Shown here: one piece after another, positions 35,501 to 39,410 of the stretch
Layout: every line of letters begins with the position of its first letter
Position numbering within the stretch: the first letter of the stretch is position 1
NCBI GenBank assembly: GCA_023376005.1
Contig: CM042163.1
Span: 4,668,461-4,732,460 of the forward strand
DNA length: 64,000 nt
Origin: Doryteuthis pealeii
Lineage: Eukaryota; Mollusca; Cephalopoda; Myopsida; Loliginidae
Direction: 5' to 3'
Notes under the pieces: generated by a model
The model's input: only the letters and a program-made list of their open reading frames with translations
Databases searched by the model: none
What the model was told of the DNA's origin: nothing
Made by a program: the position numbers and the translations under genes

Positions 35501-37968
35501 GATACCCACGAGTGGAAATGGTCCATAATCCCAATACCCTTGGTATTTAAGGCCCTTTTATTCACAAATAAAAATAAGAAATTACAGTTATTCGCCCATT
35601 TCATTCATAACATAAAGAAGGGGGGAAGGGAGGAGAAAGAAAAAAGAAGAAGAGGAAGAAAAAAAAAGAAAAAAAAGTATAACCACGCAAAAAAAACTTA
35701 AGCACGTACATTTCTGATATTTGTCTCTGAAGATAAAGTTTCTTTGAAATCGATAAGACAAAAAATAACATCTTTTTGTTTTTATTTTTTATACGCATTG
35801 TAATTGCCTTCAAATCATTAATATATTATATATATATAAAAGTAAAGTCGACGGGAAGATTCTGTTATTATTTAGACGATAAGTCATTAATTCCGTGACT
35901 CAATGTTCTGTGCAATACTTGATTCTCATTTTGTGGCATTCACAAACATGATATGGAGTAAAAGTAAAATCATTGGGGTGGCCTAAAGTCGGTATTAGCC
36001 AGTCAGCGAGGGAGTCTATCCCCTTTTCAATAGCGCTAGACCACGGAGATTGTTTTAGCATCTGAGGTGGAGCGCCATACCTACCATCAGCTCCTTACTT
36101 TACCGCACAGATCCCTGTGCTACTCATACACTGAGTTGGCGTGGACCGGTATCGAACTAGGAACCTTGTGGTTTCTAGCCGAACGCTCTACCGACTGAGC
36201 TAACCCGGCCCCATGATAAACATTTACCACTTATCACAGTATTTTATCATCTTCTACATATGAAATAATTTTCCAGAATTTTATTTGACAAATTTGTCAA
36301 CATAATAAAAGCATAACTTTATAGAGGATCATTTAAATGATTTCAATAGAAAATGTGTTTTTTTTTTTTTTGGTCTAAGATTTCTTAAAAAATAAATAAC
36401 TAAAATGAAAAAAGAAAAACTGTTCCAGTTTTTACTTACAGGAATTTCATTTCCTTCCTTGTCAAATACTGTAAGTTCCACCTCCACATTTTTGGCAGCT
36501 TTTTTGTTTCCTCTTTCAAAGTCTCCACAGTTGAGAACAATATACAAATCATTTCGAACTTCACCTTTTTGAGAAAGAAAATGGAAAATGGAAAAAATAG
36601 TCAGGTAGAAATTATGGAAGAGAGATTGGATAAAACAGGAATTGAGAGAAGTCAAAATGCAGAAAAAGATAGAAACATAGATTTTACAGCCTTTAAGGAA
36701 TTTCATACAATCATAGACTATGACACATCATGCACACATCCTTTTGGCCACTAGACATCATGAAACTATTCTCTCGGCTGCTAGACATCACACAGCAATT
36801 TTCTCGGTTTCTCGGCCACTAGACATCACACAGCAATTTTCTCGGCCACTAGACATCACACAGCAAGCCATTAGACATCACACAGCAATTTTCTCGCCAC
36901 TAGACATCACACAGCAATTTCTCGGCCACTAGACATCACACAGCAATCTTCTCGCCATTAGACATCACACAACATTTTTCTCGGCCACTAGACATTAGAC
37001 ATCACACAGCAATTTTCTCGGCTGTTAGACATCACACAGCAATTTTCTCGGCTGCTAGACATCACACAGCATTTTTCTCAGCTGCTAGACATCACACAGC
37101 ATTTTTCTCGGCTGCTAGACATCACACAGCAATTTTCTCGGCTCACACAGCAATTTTCTCGGCCATTAGACATCACAAACCTATTTTCTTCACCACTAGA
37201 CATCACACAGCATTTTTCTCGGCCACTAGACATCATGCAGCAATTTTATCAGCCACTAGATGTCACAAACCTATTCTCTCAGCCATTAGACATCACACAG
37301 CAATTTCCCCAGCCACTAGACATCATATACCCACTCTTGATTGTTAGACATCACACACCCATTCTCTCAACCAGTAGACATCATGCAGCAATTATCTCAA
37401 CTCCCAGACATCACACACCCATTCTCTCAGCCAGTAGACATCATGCACTATTTAACTGAAATTTATTTGCAAGCAGAAAAAAAGTTAAAATAAAATAAAT
37501 AACTTATAGATGAACATTTGGGACTACAAAATATTTCTTCTCTATTTGAGAACATTTTGTCTAAAATGCAGTGAGAGAAACAAGGATTAAAAAAATATTT
37601 TTGCACTGGCCATTGCATGAGCTTCAGTTTAGCTCCCATTTTAAAAAGTCCTTGTGTCAATCCAGCCTGGTGGGAGGTCAGGAAAATATTTAGTTACACT
37701 GTGTTTATTGCCAGTATTACTGTTAATTTTAAAATTCTAAAGTACACTTCCTTATAAAAATGATAGGCTATGCCTATTATTATGAAACCTTGTCAATACA
37801 TGTTGATGATGATGATTGGAAAAAAAAAAAAAAGATTTTTACCTGGCAGCAGTGATTCTGGGAACATACATTTCTGTACAAGGTCGACTCCTTTGTTGAA
37901 TAAAACTGGATGAGCAAATTTCAGTGAAGGCAAATCACCATTTATTATTTGAAGACCCATGTGAAGAC
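4157..37968 (-). CDS. DOCK3/4-like: DOCK3/4-family Rho/Rac GEF gene, 13 internal exons (partial)
   Basis: Thirteen minus-strand segments, each between a consensus acceptor and a GT donor, join with matching intron phases throughout: 1392 nt, or 463 full codons plus split codons at each end. Read in order they resemble DOCK proteins: an MFPESLLPG / EVRNDLYIVL block opening DHR-1, a GEPP ... YHNNNPRW block, a RDKGEKKLFGFAF block, SCLCSTKFTQN, then helical-repeat segments. The RDKGEKKLFGFAF and GEPP/YHNN forms point to DOCK3/4 rather than DOCK1/2/5 or the Zizimin group. Known of the family: DHR-1 is a C2-like domain that binds phosphoinositides and DHR-2 activates Rac at the membrane. DHR-2 and the N-terminal SH3 are not in the recognised exons. 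Introns run from 173 bp to 6.4 kb and are full of transposons. The ortholog call (DOCK3 versus DOCK4, or an undivided ancestor) cannot be made here. Confidence 0.93.
4527..4705. repeat. Inverted pair of family k hammerhead-like elements
   Basis: The plus copy has CTGATGA (4632-4638), stem II GGTCT...AGACC, GAAA (4658-4661) and stem III around CTGCAG. The mirrored left arm (4530-4600) has lost the core (CATGAAGG, GAAG). Stem I is weak next to the core but AAATGAA/TTCATTT can pair further out. Confidence 0.65.
4781..5060 (-). mobile_element. tRNA-like SINE C copy
   Basis: Minus-strand SINE C with the head TTTTAATGGTTAGAGTCAG and degenerate box B AGTTCAAATCC. It directly abuts the tandem-hairpin element at 5063. 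Confidence 0.68.
5063..5740 (-). mobile_element. Tandem-hairpin Helitron-like element (family 2), copy 1
   Basis: Four tandem units of about 132 bp (hairpins near 5064, 5198, 5328 and 5460), each carrying CTAGCAGGAC plus an inverted repeat around TGTGG...CCACA, followed by a CT-rich microsatellite end. Read on the minus strand each unit ends hairpin-GTCCTG-CTAG, the Helitron 3' signature. The layout (repeated core plus microsatellite) resembles tandem-repeat Helitrons such as the bivalve pearl elements; that family link is inferred. Confidence 0.7.
6095..6535 (-). mobile_element. SINE-like element B with LINE-type tail
   Basis: A dispersed element found six times here. Read on the minus strand it begins CGCCCTGTCGGC(T)GGGGCG and ends GGTTGATATGCCGTAAAACC. 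No clear tRNA box B is visible, so the head class is uncertain. It ends right next to DOCK exon l. Confidence 0.7.
6601..6708 (-). CDS. DOCK3/4-like: DOCK exon l: helical region, VILHCIPV
   Basis: A 108-nt exon with acceptor TTTTGTAG and donor CAG|GTAAGA. Phase 2 on both sides gives AG|G at entry and AG|C at exit, and a frame ending YQLVILHCIPV that aligns with the DOCK block before the Pro-containing VYSELL helix. A second frame is also open through the exon, but both neighbours require phase 2. The protein is weakly conserved here. Confidence 0.78.
8266..8314 (+). ncRNA. Hammerhead relic (family h)
   Basis: Same as 41973-42021, but the G of GAAA is A (AATCAAAATATT), an essential-base change. 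It lies beside the inverted repeat TTACAAAACAAAAAACCTTAA (8168-8222) and (TA)n. Confidence 0.75.
8605..8993. repeat. Palindrome with two family f hammerheads
   Basis: Two arms of about 160 bp (8605-8769 and 8829-8993). The left arm carries a minus-strand hammerhead (8662-8700) with intact CTGAAGA and GAAA. The right arm's GAAA is AAAA, so it is probably dead. The arms contain short GAGTCCGACAAG/GAACTCGGGAAC repeats. Confidence 0.82.
9268..9482 (+). promoter_or_regulatory. TATA/polyA block, possible LTR or promoter relic
   Basis: TGTCACAGTCAAGGAGG, then CTATATAAAGG, then AATAAAAATA within about 180 bp, with higher GC than the surroundings. The spacing suggests an LTR-type promoter plus polyadenylation unit. 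Only one copy is seen, so the class is uncertain. Confidence 0.35.
10342..10394 (-). CDS. DOCK3/4-like: DOCK exon k: helical region, YLFQFIVQSN
   Basis: A 53-nt exon with acceptor CTTTTCAG and donor CAG|GTAAAT, entered in phase 0 and left in phase 2. It encodes VFDYLFQFIVQSNILFV, a clear match to the conserved EYIFKYIVQSR-LF helix. It is the smallest exon of the set. Confidence 0.92.
10659..11282 (+). mobile_element. Non-autonomous Helitron, family 1, copy 2
   Basis: It has the same TCTTATTATAATGGAGATTG start, GCACCCGGAGGGTGC hairpin and CTAG end as copy 1. The 5' flank is A; the 3' flanking base is A rather than T. It lies in a DOCK intron. Confidence 0.88.
11477..11764 (-). mobile_element. 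tRNA-derived SINE A, with 21-bp target duplication
   Basis: Its minus strand starts in a tRNA-like head (TTAGCTCAGTCGGTAGAGCG box A, AGTTCGATACC box B). A 21-bp direct repeat beginning TAATGATATG flanks it (11456-11476 and 11765-11785). Beyond the head the sequence continues into a second, plus-oriented copy of the SINE tail, so this insertion has an inverted tail. Confidence 0.85.
11873..12489 (-). mobile_element. Non-autonomous Helitron, family 1, copy 3 (minus)
   Basis: Reverse-complement copy with an intact hairpin at its 3' end, CTAG at 11873-11876 and TC at the 12489 end. Both flanks fit an A|T target. It faces copy 2 across a SINE insertion, so the two form a large imperfect inverted repeat. 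Confidence 0.88.
12927..13008 (-). CDS. DOCK3/4-like: DOCK exon j: helical region, DLLFCLDKSI
   Basis: An 82-nt exon with acceptor TTTTTTCAG and a perfect donor AAG|GTAAGT. The split codon AG|A gives Arg, then DLLFCLDKSISRVI...LKQMFK. It follows the ALAY(R/K) junction as in other DOCK proteins. It leaves in phase 0. Similarity is lower than in DHR-1, but exon position and phase support it. Confidence 0.88.
13955..14412 (+). pseudogene. LINE reverse transcriptase C-terminal fragment
   Basis: Conceptual translation gives VYKTCVISTLMYGTET, then LRYLSRILGITWRDRI, and in a shifted frame IPKDILYAELSSGKRQIGRP. This is the region after the reverse transcriptase of a common invertebrate non-LTR retrotransposon. 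A stop after GTET and a frameshift near 14220 show it is dead. No 5' part is present. Confidence 0.82.
14463..14905 (+). mobile_element. LTR-like repeat, copy 1
   Basis: A dispersed repeat starting around TAGAAATCATTATGGCGATCAG, with an AATAAA signal (near 14692) followed by GTCTTGTGTTTATTACTA, and an internal-looking region CTTCTGATAAG...CAGAACC. A second copy lies inverted at 31563-32068. The layout resembles an LTR plus leader, but exact ends and primer site are unclear. Confidence 0.5.
16312..16412 (-). CDS. DOCK3/4-like: DOCK exon i: helical region, RKFQHYVP
   Basis: A 101-nt exon with acceptor TTCTTCCAG and donor ACAG|GTGAGA, entered in phase 0 and left in phase 2. It encodes VFSLLTDRKFQHYVPGF and ...SSSLVY, matching the DOCK motif FIINLL-D-K(F/Y)-HF-PV...ALAY(R/K). 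Confidence 0.93.
16586..16678 (-). CDS. DOCK3/4-like: DOCK exon h: helical region, LHDILDALF
   Basis: A 93-nt, phase 0 to phase 0 exon (31 codons) with acceptor TTTTTTCAG and donor GTAAGTC. It encodes YLHDILDALFNMF and YAKNVFEAL, matching FLQD-LDTLF...VF-ALV of DOCK proteins. The next intron is only 173 bp, the shortest in the locus. Confidence 0.93.
16814..16855 (+). ncRNA. Hammerhead ribozyme, intact (family a)
   Basis: Stem I is CTCTG/CAGAG (16814-16818, 16851-16855). Core CTGATGA (16819-16825), stem II GGCC-TAATA-GGCC, GAAA (16839-16842), palindromic stem III ATGTACAT, cleavage base A16850. All invariant bases are present. The very short stem III suggests action as a dimer, as described for Penelope-like and retrozyme hammerheads. 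The element (about 16801-16975) lies between two (TA)n tracts. Confidence 0.9.
17106..17240. repeat. Inverted pair of family g hammerheads, compact
   Basis: AACCTACTCAAGTTTCACC... and ...GGTGAAACTCGAATAGGTT arms around a short loop (ATCAATATCTTGAT). Each copy of stem III differs by one base from a palindrome ACTCGAGT, which is probably ancestral. Confidence 0.7.
17551..17848. repeat. Near-perfect 298-bp palindrome carrying two hammerheads (family e)
   Basis: Arms of about 140 bp (17551-17690 and 17710-17848) around a short GC-rich loop. Each arm holds a hammerhead: plus at 17746-17800 and minus at 17599-17653. (TA)n tracts flank the palindrome. Very few mismatches are visible, suggesting a recent origin. 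Confidence 0.88.
17746..17800 (+). ncRNA. Hammerhead ribozyme (family e)
   Basis: Stem I GTCACA/TGTGAC plus TGA/TCA with an AA/CCC internal loop. Core CTGAGGA (17757-17763), stem II GTCTG-TGAATA-CAGAC with one unpaired C after the core, GAAA (17781-17784), minimal stem III ACGT, cleavage base A17788. The mirror copy is on the minus strand at 17599-17653. Confidence 0.82.
18209..18289 (+). ncRNA. Hammerhead ribozyme with long stem II (family c)
   Basis: Stem I TCACT/AGTGA, core CTGATGA (18214-18220), long stem II (GGTC...GACC, plus TATGTGTG/CACACATA), GAAA (18271-18274), palindromic stem III ACACATGTGT, cleavage base A18284. One unpaired A lies after the core, a feature shared by several families here. 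A partial inverted copy is at 17972-18014. Confidence 0.87.
18717..18814 (-). CDS. DOCK3/4-like: DOCK exon g: helical region, LLEILQWR
   Basis: A 98-nt exon with acceptor TTCCGCAG and donor GTGAGT. The split codon A|GA gives Arg. It encodes DLLEILQWRSKRHKI and then ...SIDIVR, matching the DOCK segment DLL-LLKW...EIVK that begins the armadillo-like helices. It leaves in phase 0. Confidence 0.93.
18985..19205 (-). mobile_element. tRNA-derived SINE A copy
   Basis: A diverged copy of the 11477 element. On the minus strand it has a decayed tRNA-like head, the GGTTCGATACCG box B, and the body GCGCTAGACC...GGAGATTG in reverse. Confidence 0.75.
19280..19835 (-). mobile_element. tRNA-like SINE C with expanded internal repeat
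   Basis: SINE C with head GTAGTGTAATGGTTAGCATT on the minus strand. Its AGTTGGATGCATACCTTTCC ... GCTATGTGAACAAT module is amplified to about seven tandem copies (19438-19758, roughly 45 bp each), nearly doubling its length. Confidence 0.72.
19870..20165. repeat. Relic family f hammerhead arms
   Basis: GACTGTTGTCCTCATCTTC ... CAATGTTTCGGCTGCTG ... CTTCCTCAGGTG on the minus strand (CTGAGGA core, weak stem II), then a plus-strand half from about 20100 (CAGAAACATTGGG ... GATGAGGACAACAGTCCG). Decayed inverted pair. Confidence 0.55.
20430..20535 (+). repeat. LINE 3' tail with (AAT)n
   Basis: (AAT)n followed by ATCTTTTTCAACTAGTATATTAGG ... CTGTTCTTTATAAACATTCAT, homologous to 54763-54812. It looks like the 3' end of a CR1/L2-type LINE on the minus strand with its microsatellite tail. 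Confidence 0.6.
21023..21238 (-). pseudogene. DUF4817-like transposase N-terminal fragment
   Basis: The minus ORF reads MAWTGAHCAFAVEIFFKTDE, then VMATWRVFRAHFMLCWNDAVLDR. It resembles the DUF4817 helix-turn-helix region of transposon-derived proteins common in invertebrates. Only about 65 residues remain. Confidence 0.6.
21309..21756 (+). pseudogene. LINE C-terminal fragment with C2H2 finger
   Basis: Same LINE type as 13955-14412: ETILSQRQLQWLGHTI, then ADRLPRKLLYSELTDGTRRT, ending with a C2H2 finger (CNVCDRICKSRIGLTMHQRVH) and a stop. One internal stop after DLASNR. The terminal finger is the normal C-terminus of such elements, so the 3' end of the ORF is complete. Confidence 0.82.
21896..22073 (-). 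CDS. DOCK3/4-like: DOCK exon f: DHR-1 to helical-region junction
   Basis: A 178-nt exon with acceptor CATATTCAG and donor ATA|GTAAAC, entered in phase 0 and left in phase 1. Its first codon is the Cys that follows the IYK of exon e. A poorly conserved Ser/Thr/Leu-rich linker follows, then REYIEVTSCLCSTKFTQN, which matches the conserved DOCK ...STKLTQN block. Confidence 0.92.
22375..22972 (-). mobile_element. SINE-like element B, long copy
   Basis: The 598-bp form. It includes the middle block GGTGCTAGGGCTTGACGTGACC (in plus orientation about 22730-22800) that shorter copies lack. The reverse-complement 3' tail ATATGCC(A/G)TAAA is present. Confidence 0.75.
23058..23285 (+). mobile_element. 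Degraded SINE A, plus strand
   Basis: It matches the body of SINE A (TTGATACTGG, CCAACTTAGC, GAGTAGCAC, GGAGCTGATGG, CCTGGTCT, ACAATAGGCTACTC). The tRNA head is lost. Confidence 0.55.
23625..23780. repeat. Compact inverted pair of family f hammerheads
   Basis: Minus arm 23630-23710 (CAACGTTTCAGCC ... CTTCTTCAGG) and plus arm 23735-23780 (CCTGAAGAAGGCCGGAGGG ... GGCCAAAACGTTG), separated by about 25 bp. Both have a mutated GAAA (minus CTGAAA context, plus AAAA). Confidence 0.7.
23855..24138 (-). mobile_element. tRNA-like SINE C copy
   Basis: Typical SINE C: minus-strand head GTAGTGTAATGGTTATCATT, box-B-like AGTTCATATCC, CTTGGGAAAGG module analogue and TGTCACATCTC tail. It continues at its 3' end into ATGCC-type sequence. 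Confidence 0.7.
24268..24580 (+). repeat. Dispersed repeat E, plus copy
   Basis: About 310 bp (CATCCTTCCATCTACGAGAG ... ACTCCCCTAGCC) found again inverted at 50995-51312 and partly at 54135-54262. GC is near 50%. No coding or tRNA signature recognised. Confidence 0.7.
24891..25022 (+). repeat. 25-bp tandem repeat
   Basis: Five units of GATAGGTGCTACCATACTTT ACCAT, the first two diverged, in a DOCK intron. Confidence 0.85.
25210..25312 (-). mobile_element. Truncated SINE A (3' part)
   Basis: A short reverse-strand match to the SINE A tail (GCTAGACCAGGGAGATTG ... GGAGCGCCACACCTACCAT), cut off before the tRNA head. Confidence 0.6.
25388..25935 (+). mobile_element. Possible solo LTR with primer-site-like sequence
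   Basis: Non-TA-rich sequence starting TGTAGCGTTAGTTTCG, with a TATTTAAG box and an ATTAAA signal, followed by GACTTTGGTGGCGACATAG, which resembles an LTR-retrotransposon primer-binding site. No second LTR or gag/pol is seen. Confidence 0.4.
26160..26263 (-). CDS. DOCK3/4-like: DOCK exon e: DHR-1 end (DKGEKKLFGF)
   Basis: A 104-nt exon with acceptor TTCACAG and donor AAA|GTAAGT. The split codon A|CT gives Thr. It encodes TRDKGEKKLFGFAF and ends ...AHTLCIYK, the most conserved match in the window to DOCK3/4 and the last strands of DHR-1. It leaves in phase 0. Confidence 0.95.
26470..26935. repeat. Nested inverted repeats, three or four family f hammerhead arms
   Basis: Successive arms: minus at 26560-26610, plus (truncated) at 26640-26685, minus at 26720-26770, plus at 26800-26935. 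The last has TAC/GTA stem I, CTGAAGA (26843-26849), GGCC...GGCC stem II, GAAA (26871-26874) and ACGT stem III. It looks like two inverted dimers fused by rearrangement. Confidence 0.78.
27133..27196 (-). CDS. DOCK3/4-like: DOCK exon d: DHR-1, LPI...RHCS block
   Basis: A 64-nt exon, entered in phase 0 and left in phase 1, with acceptor AAAAATAG and donor GTAAGTAGG. It encodes LPIEKFTEAHIRLDLRHCS, which aligns with the DOCK strand ending in FRHCS. It is a small exon that ORF-based prediction alone would miss. Confidence 0.92.
27318..27945 (+). mobile_element. Non-autonomous Helitron, family 1, copy 4
   Basis: Canonical TC start and CTAG|T end. The terminal hairpin is damaged: GCACCCGGAGTGC has lost two bases of its 3' arm. 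It lies in the intron between DOCK exons c and d. Confidence 0.87.
28013..28085 (-). ncRNA. Hammerhead relic (family h), minus
   Basis: Minus strand CTGATGATGATGATTTTTAATAAATCAAAATATTGTCAATATCAGC: stem II and III recognisable, GAAA mutated to AAAA as in the 8266 copy. Confidence 0.6.
28383..28638 (+). ncRNA. Hammerhead (family c) with duplicated 108-bp stem II insert
   Basis: Stem I TCACT (28383-28387) / AGTGA (28634-28638), core CTGATGA, GGTC...GACC, GAAA (28622-28625), stem III ACACGTGT. Between the stem II arms a 108-bp block (ATGAAGGTCG...) occurs twice in tandem (from 28391 and 28499). Confidence 0.78.
28840..28925 (-). repeat. Family g hammerhead relic
   Basis: Minus strand CCTGAAGACCATTAAGCGAAACTTTTAGTAGG, then a half copy ...CCCTGAAGAGCATTAAGC on plus. 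It has the core bases but an altered stem II and III. Confidence 0.5.
29281..29885 (+). mobile_element. Tandem-hairpin Helitron-like element (family 2), copy 2
   Basis: A GA-rich microsatellite followed by five tandem units of about 86-93 bp, each ending CTGTGG-TATAT-CCACAG then GTCCTGCTAGT. The last hairpin (near 29862) is mutated. It is homologous in reverse to 5063-5740, but with a shorter repeat period. Confidence 0.72.
29934..30032 (-). CDS. DOCK3/4-like: DOCK exon c: DHR-1, GEPP / YHNN-PRW block
   Basis: A 99-nt, phase 0 to phase 0 exon (33 codons) with acceptor TTTTTCAG and donor AAG|GTAAAA. It encodes GIGEPPTTSYLS followed by FYHNNNPRWMETIK. The GEPP plus YHNN combination is the DOCK3/4 form of this loop. 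A 6.4-kb intron separates it from exon b. Confidence 0.94.
30277..30590 (+). mobile_element. tRNA-derived SINE A, plus strand, partly duplicated
   Basis: Head TTAGCTCAGTCGGTAGAGCA, box B GGTTCGATACT, then the usual body. About 70 bp of the body (CACCTCAGACGCTAA ... GGGGATAGACT) is present twice in tandem, probably an internal duplication. Confidence 0.82.
30796..31078 (-). mobile_element. SINE-like element B, truncated
   Basis: Tail half of element B (GGCATATCAACCTCAGTGGG to ATGTAGACCCTCAGTCACC on the plus strand). The head is missing. Confidence 0.7.
31152..31205 (-). ncRNA. Weak hammerhead candidate
   Basis: Minus strand TCCTGATGAAGGTTTAATAAACTGAAATGTTAT: CTGATGA and GAAA separated by a GTTT/AAAC stem with a bulge. 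An outer AACATTTCA/TGAAATGTT pairing competes. Stem I is not convincing. Confidence 0.35.
31563..32068 (-). mobile_element. LTR-like repeat, copy 2
   Basis: Reverse-strand homolog of 14463-14905, sharing TATGGCGATCAG, GCTGATGGCCTTGAGAGTGA, CTAGCAAGATGTGA and AATCGAAGTCTTG. It contains an extra short tandem repeat of GCAACTAACT near 31850-31910. Confidence 0.5.
32391..32645 (+). repeat. 127-bp tandem duplication
   Basis: Two adjacent copies of TTGTTTAAATGTAATATTAA ... TAGGAAT(G/T)GG(G/T)(C/T)TCTGGACTT with few differences, indicating a fairly recent duplication. Confidence 0.85.
32697..33291 (-). mobile_element. SINE-like element B, long copy 2
   Basis: Full-length copy, near-identical in layout to 22375-22972, with both the CGACAGGGCGG head and the TTTTACAGCATATCAACC tail in plus-strand reading. 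Confidence 0.75.
33836..33985 (+). mobile_element. Truncated SINE A, plus strand
   Basis: Body and tail of SINE A from GATACCGGTCC to CTACTCCGCCAAC. The upstream tRNA head is missing. Confidence 0.6.
34150..35118 (-). pseudogene. 5'-truncated LINE with RNase H domain
   Basis: An open minus frame from about 35118 carries RNase H landmarks: a Glu in SAETRAIDIAL, Asp in IIFSDSLSVL, and WIPSHIGVRGNERADSAAK. A stop/frameshift near 34669 leads to CIGHTKLTHSYILKQEQQPQ, and a second frameshift near 34481 breaks the C-terminus. The 3' UTR ends GGGTTGATATGCCGTAAAA. It belongs to an RNase H-bearing non-LTR clade (I/Jockey-type superfamily). Confidence 0.85.
35400..35530 (+). repeat. Inverted repeat plus hammerhead candidate (family l)
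   Basis: A perfect inverted repeat TTATTCAGACTGGTAAATGG / its complement (35401-35464), then CTGACGA (35478-35484), stem II GCTC-A-GTGGG / CCCAC-GAGT, GAAA (35515-35518), stem III ATGGTCCAT. Stem I is weak. The flank resembles the 3787-3863 palindrome (GGTATTTAAGGCC). Confidence 0.55.
35965..36213 (-). mobile_element. tRNA-derived SINE A copy, intact head
   Basis: On the minus strand: GGGTTAGCTCAGTCGGTAGAGCG, box B AGTTCGATACCG, a conserved body, and the tail CTAATACCGACTTTAGGCC. It lies immediately left of DOCK exon b. Confidence 0.82.
36440..36564 (-). CDS. DOCK3/4-like: DOCK exon b: DHR-1 start (RNDLY signature)
   Basis: A 125-nt exon with acceptor TTTCTCAAAAAG and a perfect donor GTAAGT. 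The split Gly codon (G|GT) joins exactly to exon a. It contains EVRNDLYIVL, CGDFERGNK and KNVEVELTVFD, the diagnostic opening strands of the DOCK DHR-1 (C2-like, lipid-binding) domain. It ends in phase 0. Confidence 0.95.
36722..37448 (+). repeat. 30-bp minisatellite (ACTAGACATCACACAGCAAT...)
   Basis: Roughly 24 units of about 30 bp, consensus ACTAGACATCACACAGCAAT then TTTCTCGGCC, diverging to the right. It lies in the intron between DOCK exons a and b. Confidence 0.92.
37843..37968 (-). CDS. DOCK3/4-like: DOCK exon a: just before and entering DHR-1
   Basis: A 126-nt exon between acceptor TCGTCAG and donor CAG|GTAAAAAT. It starts with the last two bases of a split codon and ends with the first base of one (intron phase 1). 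It encodes a segment with GLQIINGDLP, HPVLFNKGVD and MFPESLLPG, matching the DOCK stretch that precedes the RNDLY signature. This is the most 5' exon found; the upstream exon must end in phase 1 and was not located. Confidence 0.9.
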
Positions 37969-37999
37969 CTGACGATGAAGAAAGGGAAGAAAAATATTA

Positions 38000-39021
38000 A
38001 ACTTTTATGAAATATTTAGGATCATTTTAGGTTTTTTTGTGGGGGGGGGGAGAAGGGGTAGATTATTAAAAAGCATCAAATCAATGAAAACTGATAATTC
38101 AAGTCATTCTTACTGAAATAAAAAATAATTTAAGATAAAAACAAATAAACAAAAAATAAAAAATAAAAATATCAAATAAGAATACAAAAAAAAATCTTAA
38201 GAAATTTTTTTTTTTAAAAGCAAAAAAAAAAAAATGATTTTTTTTAATTTAAAAAGATAGAAATTTTTTAATATCAAATAAAGATACAACATTTTTTAAG
38301 TAAAAAAACGATATATTTAAAAAGCAAAAAAATTTTTTTAATTCAAAAAATTACAAATTTTGTAAAGAAAATTTTGTAAAGAAAAACAAACAAAAATATT
38401 AATTAAAAATACGGAACATTTTGTTTTATTCAATCAATTACTGAAATAAATATGGTGGATAGATTTCAAATTAAAATATTTTTGTTTAAACAGAAAAATG
38501 AAATAAATTTACTAATTGATTTTACTGAAAATAATGACAAAAATTATTAATATAAAATTAATCAAACTCTTATATAAAAAAAAGAAATGAAATCTTTAAT
38601 GAATGTTAATTTATTAATAATTAAAATCAATTTCTTTTCTAACTCCTTGTAAATTATTTCACCTGTGGCACAACCTAATTCCAGTTCACAGAATAAAGTA
38701 TAACATTAAGATATTTTTTAAAGTAAAAAAAATTACTTCTTATCAGTCAATAAAGTGACTTTGAAAAAAAAAAACAAAAAAAAAAAAAAAAAAAAAAACA
38801 ATAATGAATCTTGATAAACAAAAATGTGAAATTTTGATATAAAATTTTCTACAACAAAATTAGAAATTAATTTCTCATTTTCTACAACAAAATTAGAAAT
38901 TAATTTCTCATTTTTAAGTAAATTCTAAATGTGTGAATGAATCAAATTAGAAGTAAAAATGATTTAAATCAACTCAAATGAATTGAATATCAAATTGGTG
39001 ACGAGTTAAAAAAAAGGCTTC

Positions 39022-39025
<4 letters not shown>
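38000..39025. other. AT-rich stretch, no gene seen
   Basis: Poly-A/T rich and low complexity, with a 30-bp direct repeat (TCATTTTCTACAACAAAATTAG near 38850-38910). No exon, repeat family or RNA recognised. Confidence 0.6.
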
Positions 39026-39083
<58 letters not shown>

Positions 39084-39264
39084 TTTATAATTTTACATCA
39101 AACTCTTTTGAGTTTTACTATGAACTATAATGCTTCTGATTTTCTAAAATAAAATTTATTTTATCTTTAACACAGAACACGCATTTAAAAAAAATTCCAG
39201 CATTGAATATAGCGTTTGTTTGTACCCAGTCTTCTAACGGTTTTTCCCGTCTTTCTCTCATATG

Positions 39265-39320
39265 TTGCTCTTGATGATGACCGATCTATCGAGCCGGTCG
39301 AAACAGATTTCTGTCAGCAA
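39265..39320 (+). ncRNA. Hammerhead-like (family j), one-base core insertion
   Basis: Stem I TTGCT/AGCAA, stem II GACCG...CGGTC, GAAA (39300-39303), stem III ACAG...CTGT, GTC cleavage site. The core reads CTTGATGA, one T more than consensus. The roughly 280-bp element lies between (TA)n tracts. A minus copy at 3146-3202 has the same altered core and a third element copy at 60490-60670 lacks the ribozyme. Confidence 0.65.
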
Positions 39321-39355
39321 TTATATAACATCATTTGTTTTTTCAAAAATGTTAA

Positions 39356-39403
<48 letters not shown>

Positions 39404-39410
39404 AATGGAT

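Noticed and set aside
36722..37448. Possible CRISPR-like array of 30-bp repeats
   Set aside because: Units are head-to-tail with no unique spacers, the DNA is eukaryotic, and no cas genes are present.
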